This document shows, one piece after another, positions 1 to 5,528 of a DNA stretch of 7,020 nt (its first letter is position 1; each line of letters opens with the position of its first letter). The notes under the pieces are model-generated. The model was not told where the DNA came from, searched no databases, and worked only from the letters and a program-made list of their open reading frames with translations. The position numbers and the translations under genes are program-made. Origin of the DNA: Phycisphaerae bacterium (GTDB taxonomy: Bacteria > Planctomycetota > Phycisphaerae > Sedimentisphaerales > Anaerohalosphaeraceae); contig PXAQ01000126.1 in NCBI GenBank assembly GCA_003567095.1, forward strand, positions 1 to 7,020, given 5' to 3'.

Positions 1-54
1 GGCGAATTTTCGCTGACGCGGAATTTCCGAGGCCATGCGGGAAGCAAGCGATAA
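1..54 (+). CDS. rpsS: 30S ribosomal protein S19, C-terminal end (partial)
   Basis: Frame 1 is open from the window edge and ends at TAA 52-54, giving the last 17 residues, GEFSLTRNFRGHAGSKR. This matches the S19 C-terminus, whose family pattern is GEF..TR.(F/Y)RGHA followed by a basic tail. S19 sits in the head of the small subunit, pairs with S13 and contacts the A-site finger and tRNA region. Its position directly before rplV is the canonical S10-operon order (rplB, rpsS, rplV, rpsC). The basic tail is short compared with Escherichia coli S19. Only the 3' end is present, so nothing can be said about the start or its regulation. Confidence 0.93.
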   Translation, partial: GEFSLTRNFRGHAGSKR

Positions 55-102
55 GACGGGATTTTTGCCTGTGCGCGAAAAGACCTGTGGGATAACACTG
101 AT

Positions 103-106
103 AAGG
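103..106 (+). promoter_or_regulatory. Shine-Dalgarno site of rplV
   Basis: AAGG lies 8 bases before ATG 115. It matters because it supports the upstream start and therefore the long N-terminal extension of L22. A start near the conserved L22 core, around residue 75, would leave this site unused. Confidence 0.65.
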
Positions 107-114
107 TTGAGATT

Positions 115-663
115 ATGTTAAGCGGAAAAAAGCTGAATCAAATTTGCACACAGCTGCGGGTTAACGATCGTGTGCTGGCCGAGCATGTTGCCCGCGGCGG
201 GACCAGTGCCGCGGAGGCGGCTACGGCGATAGCCAACTGGCGGCGCGGCCTGTATAAGCCGATCCCCACGCGACAGGATGTCGAACATCTGGCCGAGGGG
301 TTGGGCGTTGAGGTCAATGATATCTCCGAGTGGCGAGCCAGTTATCGCTATGCCCCGATGTCGGCGCGGAAAGCCCGGTTGATCACCGGCCTGATCAACG
401 GACGCGATGTGCAGGATGCGCTGGATGTGCTGACGTTTACGCATAAGCGGGCCGCTGAGGCGTTCAAGAAGGTGCTCCACAGCGCGATTGCAAACGCCGA
501 GGAGCAGGAAGCGGACAAGGATGAATTGGTTGTGCTCGAGGCGCGTGTCGATCAGGCCGGCCGTCGGCTGGGTACAAAGGCCTGGCGGGCCAAAGATCGC
601 GGGCGGGCGCATCCGATTCGCAAGGAAGCCAGTCATTTACATGTTACGGTAGCTGAGCTATAA
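115..663 (+). CDS. rplV: 50S ribosomal protein L22 with N-terminal HTH-like extension
   Basis: The 182-residue product has a clear L22 core from about residue 73 to the end. It includes the family stretch PMSARKARLITGLINGRDV, the segment VLHSAIANAEE near 120-130, and a C-terminal half with RAKDRGRAHPIRK and SHLHVTVAE. L22 is an early-assembly protein of the large subunit that binds 23S rRNA; its beta-hairpin lines the nascent-peptide tunnel. The family is usually about 110 residues, so some 72 residues are added at the N-terminus. That extension resembles a Cro/CI-type helix-turn-helix, with NWRRG at 41-45 and LAEGLGVEVNDI at 59-70. ATG 115 has an AAGG site 8 bases upstream, and codon use looks continuous across the extension and core. 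The gene follows rpsS by 60 bases and precedes rpsC by 18. The L22 identity is certain; any role for the extension is inference. Confidence 0.97.
   Translation: MLSGKKLNQICTQLRVNDRVLAEHVARGGTSAAEAATAIANWRRGLYKPIPTRQDVEHLAEGLGVEVNDISEWRASYRYAPMSARKARLITGLINGRDVQDALDVLTFTHKRAAEAFKKVLHSAIANAEEQEADKDELVVLEARVDQAGRRLGTKAWRAKDRGRAHPIRKEASHLHVTVAEL
133..330 (+). other. Cro/CI-like helix-turn-helix segment fused to L22
   Basis: This covers residues about 7-72 of L22. Seen: a helical stretch RVLAEHVARGG (19-29), then an alanine-rich stretch ending AIANWRRG (38-45), a proline break at 50-51, and then LAEGLGVEVNDISEW (59-73). Known: XRE/Cro-family domains typically read I..WERG...P....L..LA.ALGVS..EL, which aligns well with the second half of the segment. 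The spacing of the first two helices is less standard. Inferred: a degenerate or repurposed nucleic-acid-binding fold that might contact rRNA or be purely structural. No structure prediction or profile search was run. Confidence 0.6.
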
Positions 664-681
664 CAGAGAAACGGATATAGT

Positions 682-1506
682 ATGGGTCAAAAAACATCAC
701 CAATCGGGTTTAGAACCGGCATCACGCTCAACTGGCAGAGCACGTGGTTTGCGCCGAAGGCCAACTACGGTGAATTTCTGGTGGAAGACTTCAAGATTCG
801 TGCGTATGTCAACAAGAAGTTTAATGAGCAGCCGCCGTTTGCGGCGGTGTCCAAGACGGAAATCGCGCGAACCCGAAACGAGGTCAAAGTGACCATTCAT
901 ACCGCCCGGCCGGGGCTGGTTATCGGTCCACGCGGGGCTGAAGTGGACAAGCTTCGTGAGGAACTGGAAGCCCTGATTGATCGGAAAATCAATGTCAACG
1001 TGATTGAAATTAAAGACCCAGCCTTAGATGCGCGGCTGGTTGGCGAGAATATTGCCGCCCAGCTCAAGAAGCGGGCGTCGTTTCGGCGGGCGACCAAGAT
1101 GGCCTGCGAGCAGACGATGAACGCCGGGGCTAAAGGGGTCAAGATTATCGTCAGCGGTCGGCTGGGCGGCGCGGAAATCGCCCGCAGTGAAGTTCAAAAG
1201 CGCGGCAGTATCCCGCTGCATACGCTGGACGCCAATGTGGACTACGCCAATTGCGAAGCGCGGACCACATACGGCAAGATCGGTATAAAAGTATGGATTT
1301 TCAAAGGCAAGTTCGGCGAAGAGATTGTCCCGATTCAGCGCCCTGATCGCCGCAAGCGCCCCCCCCGGGGCGGCGGCAAGCCGCGCGGCCGCAGTCGCAC
1401 GAGCCAGACACGCACAGGGCCGTCGGCCAAACCGGCCGAAACACCGGCTCCCACGCCGGCCCAGACCGAGCCGACCGCCTCGCAGGAATCGACAGAGAAC
1501 AGTTAA
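682..1506 (+). CDS. rpsC: 30S ribosomal protein S3 with extended C-terminus
   Basis: The 274-residue product opens MGQKTSPIGFRTG, the S3 start. It has a type II KH domain with the loop GPRG at 82-85 (VIGPRGAEVDKL), and the S3 C-domain with VSGRLGGAEIAR (157-168) and IGIKVWIFKG (200-209). S3 lies at the mRNA entry site of the small-subunit head with S4 and S5, and contributes to mRNA unwinding. E. coli S3 has 233 residues; the excess here is a low-complexity tail from about 218, first Arg/Gly/Pro-rich and then Pro/Thr/Ala-rich with acidic residues. ATG 682 gives the standard N-terminus, with a weak ACGGA site upstream. An eight-cytosine run at 1359-1366 lies at the start of the tail, so frame continuity there deserves a check. 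Confidence 0.97.
   Translation: MGQKTSPIGFRTGITLNWQSTWFAPKANYGEFLVEDFKIRAYVNKKFNEQPPFAAVSKTEIARTRNEVKVTIHTARPGLVIGPRGAEVDKLREELEALIDRKINVNVIEIKDPALDARLVGENIAAQLKKRASFRRATKMACEQTMNAGAKGVKIIVSGRLGGAEIARSEVQKRGSIPLHTLDANVDYANCEARTTYGKIGIKVWIFKGKFGEEIVPIQRPDRRKRPPRGGGKPRGRSRTSQTRTGPSAKPAETPAPTPAQTEPTASQESTENS
1333..1503 (+). other. Low-complexity C-terminal tail of S3
   Basis: Residues about 218-274 of S3 are composed mostly of Arg, Gly, Pro, Thr, Ala, Gln, Glu and Ser. The first part is strongly basic (RRKRPPRGGGKPRGRSR, 223-239) and the last part is acidic and polar. Such tails are usually disordered. The basic part could contact rRNA or mRNA near the entry channel; that is inference. Confidence 0.7.
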
Positions 1507-1531
1507 CCCTGATATCATAAGGATTTGAGTT

Positions 1532-1954
1532 ATGGCCTTGATGCCGAAACGAGTGAAATACCGCAAGCATCAGCGCGGGACGATGAAAGGCAACGCCAGC
1601 CGCCGCAATTATGTGGCGTTCGGCGAGTACGGCCTCCAGTCGCTCGAGGCGCACTGGATCACAGGACGTCAGATTGAGGCCGGGCGTATTGCGGCGACGC
1701 ATTACCTCAAGCGCGAGGGCAAAGTGTATATTCGGATTTTCCCGGATCATTCGTATTCGTCCAAGCCGCTGGAGACCCGCATGGGAAAAGGCAAAGCGGA
1801 AATTGAGGGCTGGGTGGCGGTCATCAGGCCCGGAACGGTGTTGTATGAAATCGGCGGTGTAGACGAAGAAGTGGCCAAGGCCGCGCTGCTGCGTGTGGCT
1901 CATAAGATGCCGGTACGCTGTCGTTTTGTCACCCGTCGGCATACTATAGGATAG
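1532..1954 (+). CDS. rplP: 50S ribosomal protein L16
   Basis: The 140-residue product matches L16 along its whole length: [12 protein letters not shown] near the N-terminus, [19 protein letters not shown] (34-52), the loop [19 protein letters not shown] (78-96), and a C-terminal AAKALLR-like helix followed by MPVRCRFV. L16 binds 23S rRNA near the A-site tRNA elbow and the peptidyl-transferase centre, and is a late-assembly protein. Arg83 in the RMGKGK loop corresponds to the arginine hydroxylated in E. coli L16 (Arg81); whether it is modified here is unknown. ATG 1532 has AAGGA 8 bases upstream (1519-1523). An in-frame ATG at 1541 would remove only MAL and has a poorer site. It follows rpsC by 25 bases and precedes rpmC by 11. 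Confidence 0.98.
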   Translation: MALMPKRVKYRKHQRGTMKGNASRRNYVAFGEYGLQSLEAHWITGRQIEAGRIAATHYLKREGKVYIRIFPDHSYSSKPLETRMGKGKAEIEGWVAVIRPGTVLYEIGGVDEEVAKAALLRVAHKMPVRCRFVTRRHTIG

Positions 1955-1965
1955 ATGAGGTACCT

Positions 1966-2163
1966 ATGAAGGCTACACAAATACGCGAGTTGCGACCCGA
2001 TGAACGGCAGGAAAAGCTGCAGGATTTCCAGCGGAAACTGTATGATCTGCGCTGTCAGGCCGTGACGGAGAATCTCGAAAATCGGCATGCGATTCGTGAC
2101 GTCCGTCGCGACATCGCCAGGCTTAAAACAATCATGAGGCAAGAAGAGTTGAAGGGCCAGTAA
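1966..2163 (+). CDS. rpmC: 50S ribosomal protein L29
   Basis: This is a 65-residue, highly charged and mainly helical protein of normal L29 length. It has the N-terminal KATQIREL, the central FQRKLYDLRCQAVTENLEN and the family signature near the end, RDVRRDIARLKTIMRQ (44-59). L29 sits near the polypeptide exit tunnel next to L23, close to the docking site of signal recognition particle and trigger factor. GAGG at 1957-1960 lies 5 bases before the ATG. The gene is tightly packed: 11 bases after rplP and 4 bases before rpsQ, so translational coupling is likely. Cys30 is not a usual L29 residue. Confidence 0.97.
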   Translation: MKATQIRELRPDERQEKLQDFQRKLYDLRCQAVTENLENRHAIRDVRRDIARLKTIMRQEELKGQ

Positions 2164-2167
2164 CGGC

Positions 2168-2437
2168 ATGGAAACCGAAACAAAAAAGACGCAAAAAACC
2201 CGACGCGCTGTGGTGACGAGCAAGCGCGGCGACAAGAGCATCACGGTACAGATTGATTATCTGGTCAAGCACCCGATGTACGGCAAGTATATCCGCCGGC
2301 GGACCAAGCTGGGGGTGCATGACCCGAAAAACGCCGCCGGCGTCGGGGATATTGTCAATATCGCCCAGTGCCGCCCGGTCAGCAAGATGATCAGTTGGCG
2401 GTTGGTAAATATTGTGAGCAAGGCAGTCATTGAATAA
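2168..2437 (+). CDS. rpsQ: 30S ribosomal protein S17
   Basis: The 89-residue product has the S17 OB-fold pattern: [17 protein letters not shown] (12-28), [19 protein letters not shown] (35-53), [20 protein letters not shown] (58-77) and a closing LVNIV strand. S17 is a primary binder of 16S rRNA (helices 7 and 11) in the small-subunit body. ATG 2168 lies 4 bases after the rpmC stop. A GAAGGG site inside the rpmC end (2151-2156) is 11 bases away, slightly long but usable. Length and sequence are ordinary, apart from a polar, lysine-containing stretch (residues 2-10) before the conserved core. Confidence 0.97.
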   Translation: METETKKTQKTRRAVVTSKRGDKSITVQIDYLVKHPMYGKYIRRRTKLGVHDPKNAAGVGDIVNIAQCRPVSKMISWRLVNIVSKAVIE

Positions 2438-2441
2438 AGGG
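2437..2441 (+). promoter_or_regulatory. Shine-Dalgarno site of rplN, fixing a TTG start
   Basis: AAGGG overlaps the last base of the rpsQ stop codon and sits 7 bases before TTG 2449. With the canonical MIQ..TML N-terminus of L14 it identifies TTG as the start. The next in-frame ATG, at 2467, would remove six conserved residues. Confidence 0.75.
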
Positions 2442-2448
2442 CAGACCA

Positions 2449-2838
2449 TTGATTCAACAAGAAACGATGTTGCAAATTGCCGATAACAGCGGTGTCAGAG
2501 AAGCCCAGTGTATCAAGGTGCTGGGTCGGGGCAGCTCCGGCAAGGGAAAGTACACGCGTCCGACGGCGACGGTGGGCGATGTGGTTACGATAGCGATCAA
2601 AAAGCATCTGCCGAACTGCCAGTTGGATAAGAAAAAGGTGCACAAGTGCGTCATTATTCGCACCAAGTACCCTGTGCGGCGTGCGGACGGCAGCTATGTG
2701 CGGTTTGACAGCAATGCGGCGGTCATTATCGACGCGGAAAACAATCCGGTTGGCACCCGCATTTTCGGCGCTGTGGCGCGTGAGCTGCGGGAAAAGAACT
2801 TTATGAAGATTATCTCGCTGGCCGGCGAAGTGGTGTAA
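2449..2838 (+). CDS. rplN: 50S ribosomal protein L14, TTG start
   Basis: The 129-residue product has all the L14 landmarks: [15 protein letters not shown] at the start, CIKVLG (21-26), [11 protein letters not shown] (42-52), [19 protein letters not shown] (76-94), and [24 protein letters not shown] (102-125). L14 lies at the subunit interface, forms bridge B8 with 16S helix 14 and contacts L19; it is also the docking point of the silencing factor RsfS. The start codon is TTG, supported by AAGGG 7 bases upstream and by the conserved N-terminus. Compared with E. coli L14 (123 residues) there is an insertion of about seven residues in the loop after CIKVLG ([16 protein letters not shown], 26-41). 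The gene lies 11 bases after rpsQ and 29 before rplX. Confidence 0.98.
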   Translation: MIQQETMLQIADNSGVREAQCIKVLGRGSSGKGKYTRPTATVGDVVTIAIKKHLPNCQLDKKKVHKCVIIRTKYPVRRADGSYVRFDSNAAVIIDAENNPVGTRIFGAVARELREKNFMKIISLAGEVV

Positions 2839-2867
2839 CGCGGATTCTCGGAGTGAAAGTGTAAATT

Positions 2868-3206
2868 ATGACAAGGCATGTAAAAAAAGGCGATCTGGTT
2901 GAAGTGATCAGCGGCGATGACAAGGGCGTTACCGGCAAGGTGATGCGGGTGCTGCTGGACAAGGACCGTGTGCTGGTGGCGGGCGTAAATATGGCTCACA
3001 AGCACGTCCGGCCGACTCAGCGGAACCCTCAGGGCGGACGGATTCGGGTCGAACGGCCCATCCATATCAGCAATGTCCTGCCGGTCAACCCGAAAAGCTC
3101 CCGCGGGTCGCGGGTACGTTTCACGACGGACGACAAGGGCACCAAAAAGCGTGTGGCCGTCGACGGGACCGAAATCGACGTGGTCGTCAGGGCACAAAAG
3201 AAATAA
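2868..3206 (+). CDS. rplX: 50S ribosomal protein L24
   Basis: The 112-residue product has an N-terminal KOW motif, KKGDLVEVISGDDKGVTGKV (6-25), then VLVAGVNMAHKHVRP (35-49) and the L24 signature region GGRIRVERPIHISNV (56-70). L24 is an assembly initiator of the large subunit that binds the 5' part of 23S rRNA, close to the tunnel exit. Its length is close to that of E. coli L24 (104). ATG 2868 gives a normal N-terminus. The best SD-like sequence, GGAG at 2850-2853, is 14 bases away, so initiation may be weak or depend on coupling from rplN. It precedes rplE by 27 bases, the spc-operon region where S8 acts as translational repressor in E. coli; I do not see an obvious copy of that site here. 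Confidence 0.97.
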   Translation: MTRHVKKGDLVEVISGDDKGVTGKVMRVLLDKDRVLVAGVNMAHKHVRPTQRNPQGGRIRVERPIHISNVLPVNPKSSRGSRVRFTTDDKGTKKRVAVDGTEIDVVVRAQKK

Positions 3207-3233
3207 TCAACTGAGCAGGAATAAAGGTGTGCG

Positions 3234-3779
3234 ATGGCTCGCTTAAATGATACGTACAAAAGTAAGATTGCTCCGGCCCTCCGCGAGAAGTACGGGTACT
3301 CGACGGTGATGGCGATACCGCGTCTGGAAAAGATTGTGGTCTCGATGGGCGTGGGCAAAGCGGTGCAGGACAAGAAGTTCCTCGAGGTGGCCCTGCGGGA
3401 TATGACCGTGATCACCGGCCAGAAGCCGATGATTTGCCCCGCCCGCAAAAGTGTGTCAAACTTTAAGGTCCGCCAAGGCGACAAGACCGGCCTGAAGGTT
3501 ACGCTTCGCCGGCAGCGGATGTATGAGTTCCTGGATCGGCTGATCAACCTGACGATTCCGCGGGTCAAGGACTTTCGCGGCCTGAACCCGAAGGGCTTTG
3601 ACGGCAACGGCAATTATTCGATGGGGCTAGATGAGCAGAGCGCGTTTCCGGAAATTGATTCATCCCGGATCGAGGTTCAGCAGGGCATGAATATTACGTT
3701 TGTGACCACGGCCGGCAGCGATGATGAAGCCCGTGAGATGCTGCGGCTGTTCGGGATGCCGTTCAAGGCGATGGATTAA
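3234..3779 (+). CDS. rplE: 50S ribosomal protein L5
   Basis: The 181-residue product is of normal L5 length (E. coli 179) and shows the family throughout: MAIPRLEKIVVSMGVGKAV (26-44), TGQKPMICPARKSVSNFK (61-78), GLKVTLRRQRMYEFLDRLI (86-104), IPRVKDFRGLNPKGFDGNGN (108-127) and FPEI (138-141). L5 binds 5S rRNA with L18 and L25, forms the central protuberance and contacts the P-site tRNA and S13 (bridge B1b). ATG 3234 has AAAGGTG 4 bases upstream. It lies between rplX and rpsN as in the standard spc operon. Cys68 replaces a residue that is often hydrophobic or threonine. Confidence 0.98.
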   Translation: MARLNDTYKSKIAPALREKYGYSTVMAIPRLEKIVVSMGVGKAVQDKKFLEVALRDMTVITGQKPMICPARKSVSNFKVRQGDKTGLKVTLRRQRMYEFLDRLINLTIPRVKDFRGLNPKGFDGNGNYSMGLDEQSAFPEIDSSRIEVQQGMNITFVTTAGSDDEAREMLRLFGMPFKAMD

Positions 3780-3815
3780 ACGGGTCAAAGTTGAATTTGA
3801 AATCGGAGTTGTTTT

Positions 3816-4001
3816 ATGTCCACAAAGGCACTTGAAAATAAAGCCAGGAAAAAGCCGAAGTATCGCAGCCGCGGCTATACGCGGTGCCAGATTTGCGGGC
3901 GCGCCCGCGCGGTTTATCGCAAGTTTATGATCTGCCGCATTTGCTTTCGCAAGATGGCCAACGAAGGCATTGTCCCGGGCGTCAAGAAGGCCAGTTGGTA
4001 G
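3816..4001 (+). CDS. rpsN: 30S ribosomal protein S14, zinc-binding type (type Z)
   Basis: This 61-residue S14 is of the short C+ class, with two CxxC pairs at Cys24/Cys27 and Cys40/Cys43 forming a zinc ribbon. The core [20 protein letters not shown] and the closing [11 protein letters not shown] are typical. E. coli-type S14 is about 100 residues and has lost the cysteines, so this is the ancestral form (sometimes named rpsZ). S14 sits in the small-subunit head near S3 and S10. ATG 3816 has GGAG (3805-3808) 7 bases upstream. A 36-base gap separates it from rplE and a 63-base gap from rpsH. Zinc-dependent bacteria often keep a second, zinc-free S14 elsewhere; that cannot be judged from this window. 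Confidence 0.98.
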   Translation: MSTKALENKARKKPKYRSRGYTRCQICGRARAVYRKFMICRICFRKMANEGIVPGVKKASW

Positions 4002-4047
4002 GCGTTCGCTTGCCGATGTTGTTATGTCAATGAAGAACCAACAGGTT
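3989..4047 (+). other. Possible mRNA stem spanning the rpsN stop and rpsH leader
   Basis: GTTGGT at 3994-3999 is an exact reverse complement of ACCAAC at 4037-4042. Beyond an A-A mismatch the pairing resumes with CC 3991-3992 against GG 4044-4045, and then two possible G-U pairs. The enclosed loop of 37 bases may hold a small GGC/GCC hairpin (4001-4003 with 4012-4014). The stem would take in the first base of the rpsN stop codon and end a few bases before the rpsH SD. The energy was not computed, and a pairing of this size can occur by chance. Confidence 0.22.
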
Positions 4048-4064
4048 ACAGTGGAGTACGATAG

Positions 4065-4463
4065 ATGAGCTTGAGTGATCCGATTGCGGATATGCTGACG
4101 CGGATACGCAACGCCGGCCGCGTGGGTAAGCCGCATGTCAACGTCGCTGCCAGCAAGGTTTGCCAGGGCGTCGCGGCGGTGCTGAAAGAAGAAGGGTATA
4201 TTCTGGATGTTGACCGTATCGATGACGGCAAGCAGGGAATCCTTCGCATTGCGCTGAAGTACACGCCGGACGGTAAGCCGGTGATTCACGCGATCGACCG
4301 GGTCAGCCGACCGGGTTGTCGGGTTTACAAAGGCAAAGAAGCGCTGCCCGAGATACTGGGCGGTCTGGGCATCTGTGTTGTATCCACCAGTCGTGGAATA
4401 AAGAGCGATAAGAAATGCCGCGCTGAGAATGTCGGCGGTGAACTGATTTGCACGGTGAGTTAA
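4065..4463 (+). CDS. rpsH: 30S ribosomal protein S8
   Basis: The 132-residue product has the S8 N-terminus SLSDPIADMLTRIRNAGRVG (2-21), the middle segment VLKEEGYILDV (39-49), and the C-terminal signature GGLGICVVSTSRGI (99-112) with NVGGELICTV (122-131). S8 binds 16S helix 21 in the central domain and, in E. coli, represses its own operon by binding spc mRNA. ATG 4065 has GGAG (4053-4056) 8 bases upstream. The sequence after STSRGI is unusual: KSDKKCRAEN replaces the common MTD.EAR..N. The product contains five cysteines (33, 85, 104, 118, 129), many for this family. Its TAA is immediately followed by the ATG of rplF, so the two are almost certainly translationally coupled. Confidence 0.98.
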   Translation: MSLSDPIADMLTRIRNAGRVGKPHVNVAASKVCQGVAAVLKEEGYILDVDRIDDGKQGILRIALKYTPDGKPVIHAIDRVSRPGCRVYKGKEALPEILGGLGICVVSTSRGIKSDKKCRAENVGGELICTVS

Positions 4464-5036
4464 ATGAGTCGTATAGGAAAAAAACCAATTCAAATACCCA
4501 GTGGCGTCACGGTTGACGTGAAGGGCCAGACGGTCAAGGCTTCCGGCCCCAAGGGCACGCTTCAGATGACCTGCCATCCCGGTATCGGAATCGCGGTCGA
4601 GAATGATTCGGTTGTCCTGAGCAACCCGGACGGCCAGGATCGTACGCTTAAGGCGATGCATGGCACCATGCGGGCACTGGTCCATAATATGGTGGTCGGT
4701 GTCAGCCAGGGATTCAGCCGCGAGATGCGAATCTTCGGAACCGGCTATAACGTCAAAGAGCAGGGCGGCAAGCTGGTGTTGCAGGTCGGCTTTTGTCATC
4801 CGGTCGAAATCAAGATTCCCAAGGATATCAAGGTTGAGATCAAGACGGCTGCGACCAAGGGTAACGATGTGCCGGCGGTCTTTACCGTCAGCGGCCCAGA
4901 CAAGCACGTTCTGGGTCAGTTTACCGCCGACATACGCCGCTTTCGTCCGCCCGAGCCGTATCAGGGCAAGGGTATCCGCTACGCCGACGAGCATGTTATC
5001 CGCAAGGAAGGCAAGGCCCTCGGCGCGGGCGGCTAA
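4464..5036 (+). CDS. rplF: 50S ribosomal protein L6
   Basis: The 190-residue product has both L6 repeats: MSRIGKKPIQIPSGV (1-15) with ASGPKGTL (26-33), then RIFGTGYNVKEQGGKLVLQVGF (89-110), and the C-terminal signature RPPEPYQGKGIRYADEHVIRKEGK (161-184). L6 lies at the base of the L7/L12 stalk near the sarcin-ricin loop, where translational GTPases act. It is somewhat longer than E. coli L6 (177), mainly around residues 126-142 and at the Gly/Ala end. ATG 4464 directly follows the rpsH TAA; its SD GGTGA (4454-4458) lies within rpsH. A 75-base gap follows. The gap stays in the same reading frame as both rplF and rplR and contains no further stop. Confidence 0.98.
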   Translation: MSRIGKKPIQIPSGVTVDVKGQTVKASGPKGTLQMTCHPGIGIAVENDSVVLSNPDGQDRTLKAMHGTMRALVHNMVVGVSQGFSREMRIFGTGYNVKEQGGKLVLQVGFCHPVEIKIPKDIKVEIKTAATKGNDVPAVFTVSGPDKHVLGQFTADIRRFRPPEPYQGKGIRYADEHVIRKEGKALGAGG

Positions 5037-5111
5037 TCGGTTCACAGGGTTCTCGGTAATCAGAGGCGTCCGGCTGGCCGGTCGCGTCCGAAAGACAGGA
5101 AACAAAGAAGA

Positions 5112-5477
5112 ATGCAGAACGAAAGAATACAAAAAGCCAAGATTCGCCGCAACTGGCGTTCGCGAAAACATGTGTTCGGCACGCCGGAGCGCCCGCGTCT
5201 GGTGGTGTTCAGATCGACGCGGCATATTTATGCCCAGATCATCGATGATCGGGCCGGCGTGACACTCGCGTCCGGCAGCACGATGTCAACGTCGCTGCGG
5301 AACAACATTAATTCCGGCAGCAGCAAAGAAGCGGCTGAGATTGTCGGCCAGGCGCTGGCCAAACAGGCCACCGAGGTCGGGATCAAGGCGGTTTGCTTTG
5401 ACCGCAATGGCTACAGGTATCACGGCCGTGTCAAGGCCTTGGCCGACGCGGCGCGCAAGGCGGGACTTGCCTTTTAG
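5112..5477 (+). CDS. rplR: 50S ribosomal protein L18
   Basis: The 121-residue product matches L18: a basic N-terminus ([21 protein letters not shown], 8-27), [18 protein letters not shown] (29-46), [17 protein letters not shown] (70-86), and the C-terminal signature [26 protein letters not shown] (93-118). L18 binds 5S rRNA with L5 and delivers it to the large subunit. No ATG, GTG or TTG occurs in frame between the rplF stop and ATG 5112, so this start is the only reasonable one. AGGA at 5097-5100 lies 11 bases upstream. The 75-base gap from rplF is the largest in the window. Confidence 0.98.
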   Translation: MQNERIQKAKIRRNWRSRKHVFGTPERPRLVVFRSTRHIYAQIIDDRAGVTLASGSTMSTSLRNNINSGSSKEAAEIVGQALAKQATEVGIKAVCFDRNGYRYHGRVKALADAARKAGLAF

Positions 5478-5521
5478 ACGTATGATGAACTTAAGAAGAG
5501 CCCAAATCAGAGTTTAGTGTT

Positions 5522-5525
5522 GGAG
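5522..5525 (+). promoter_or_regulatory. Shine-Dalgarno candidate for rpsE
   Basis: GGAG lies only 3 bases before ATG 5529 and 6 bases before the in-frame TTG 5532. It lies inside the coding sequence if GTG 5517 is used. The short spacing leaves the exact rpsE start uncertain among 5517 (GTG), 5529 (ATG) and 5532 (TTG). Confidence 0.5.
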
Positions 5526-5528
5526 ATA

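Noticed and set aside
65..96. Promoter-like TTGCCT and GATAAC in the rpsS-rplV gap
   Set aside because: Each box matches consensus at only four of six positions and the spacing is 20 bases, so it is not convincing inside an operon.
1024..1942. Minus-strand open frames of 180 and 213 codons opposite rpsC and rplP
   Set aside because: They are shadows of the two real genes; the translations are Arg/Ala/Pro-rich without recognisable domains.
5069..5082. Small CCGG...CCGG hairpin in the rplF-rplR gap as a terminator
   Set aside because: The stem is only about four pairs and no T-run follows, so it cannot be called a terminator.
3660..5225. A 521-codon open frame on the minus strand across rplE, rpsN, rpsH, rplF and rplR
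   Set aside because: It lies entirely opposite five certain ribosomal protein genes, its translation resembles no family I know, and long antisense frames are expected opposite GC-biased coding sequence.
5482..5517. Eleven-codon ORF in the rplR-rpsE gap
   Set aside because: It has no SD, no recognisable leader-peptide character and is of a length expected by chance.
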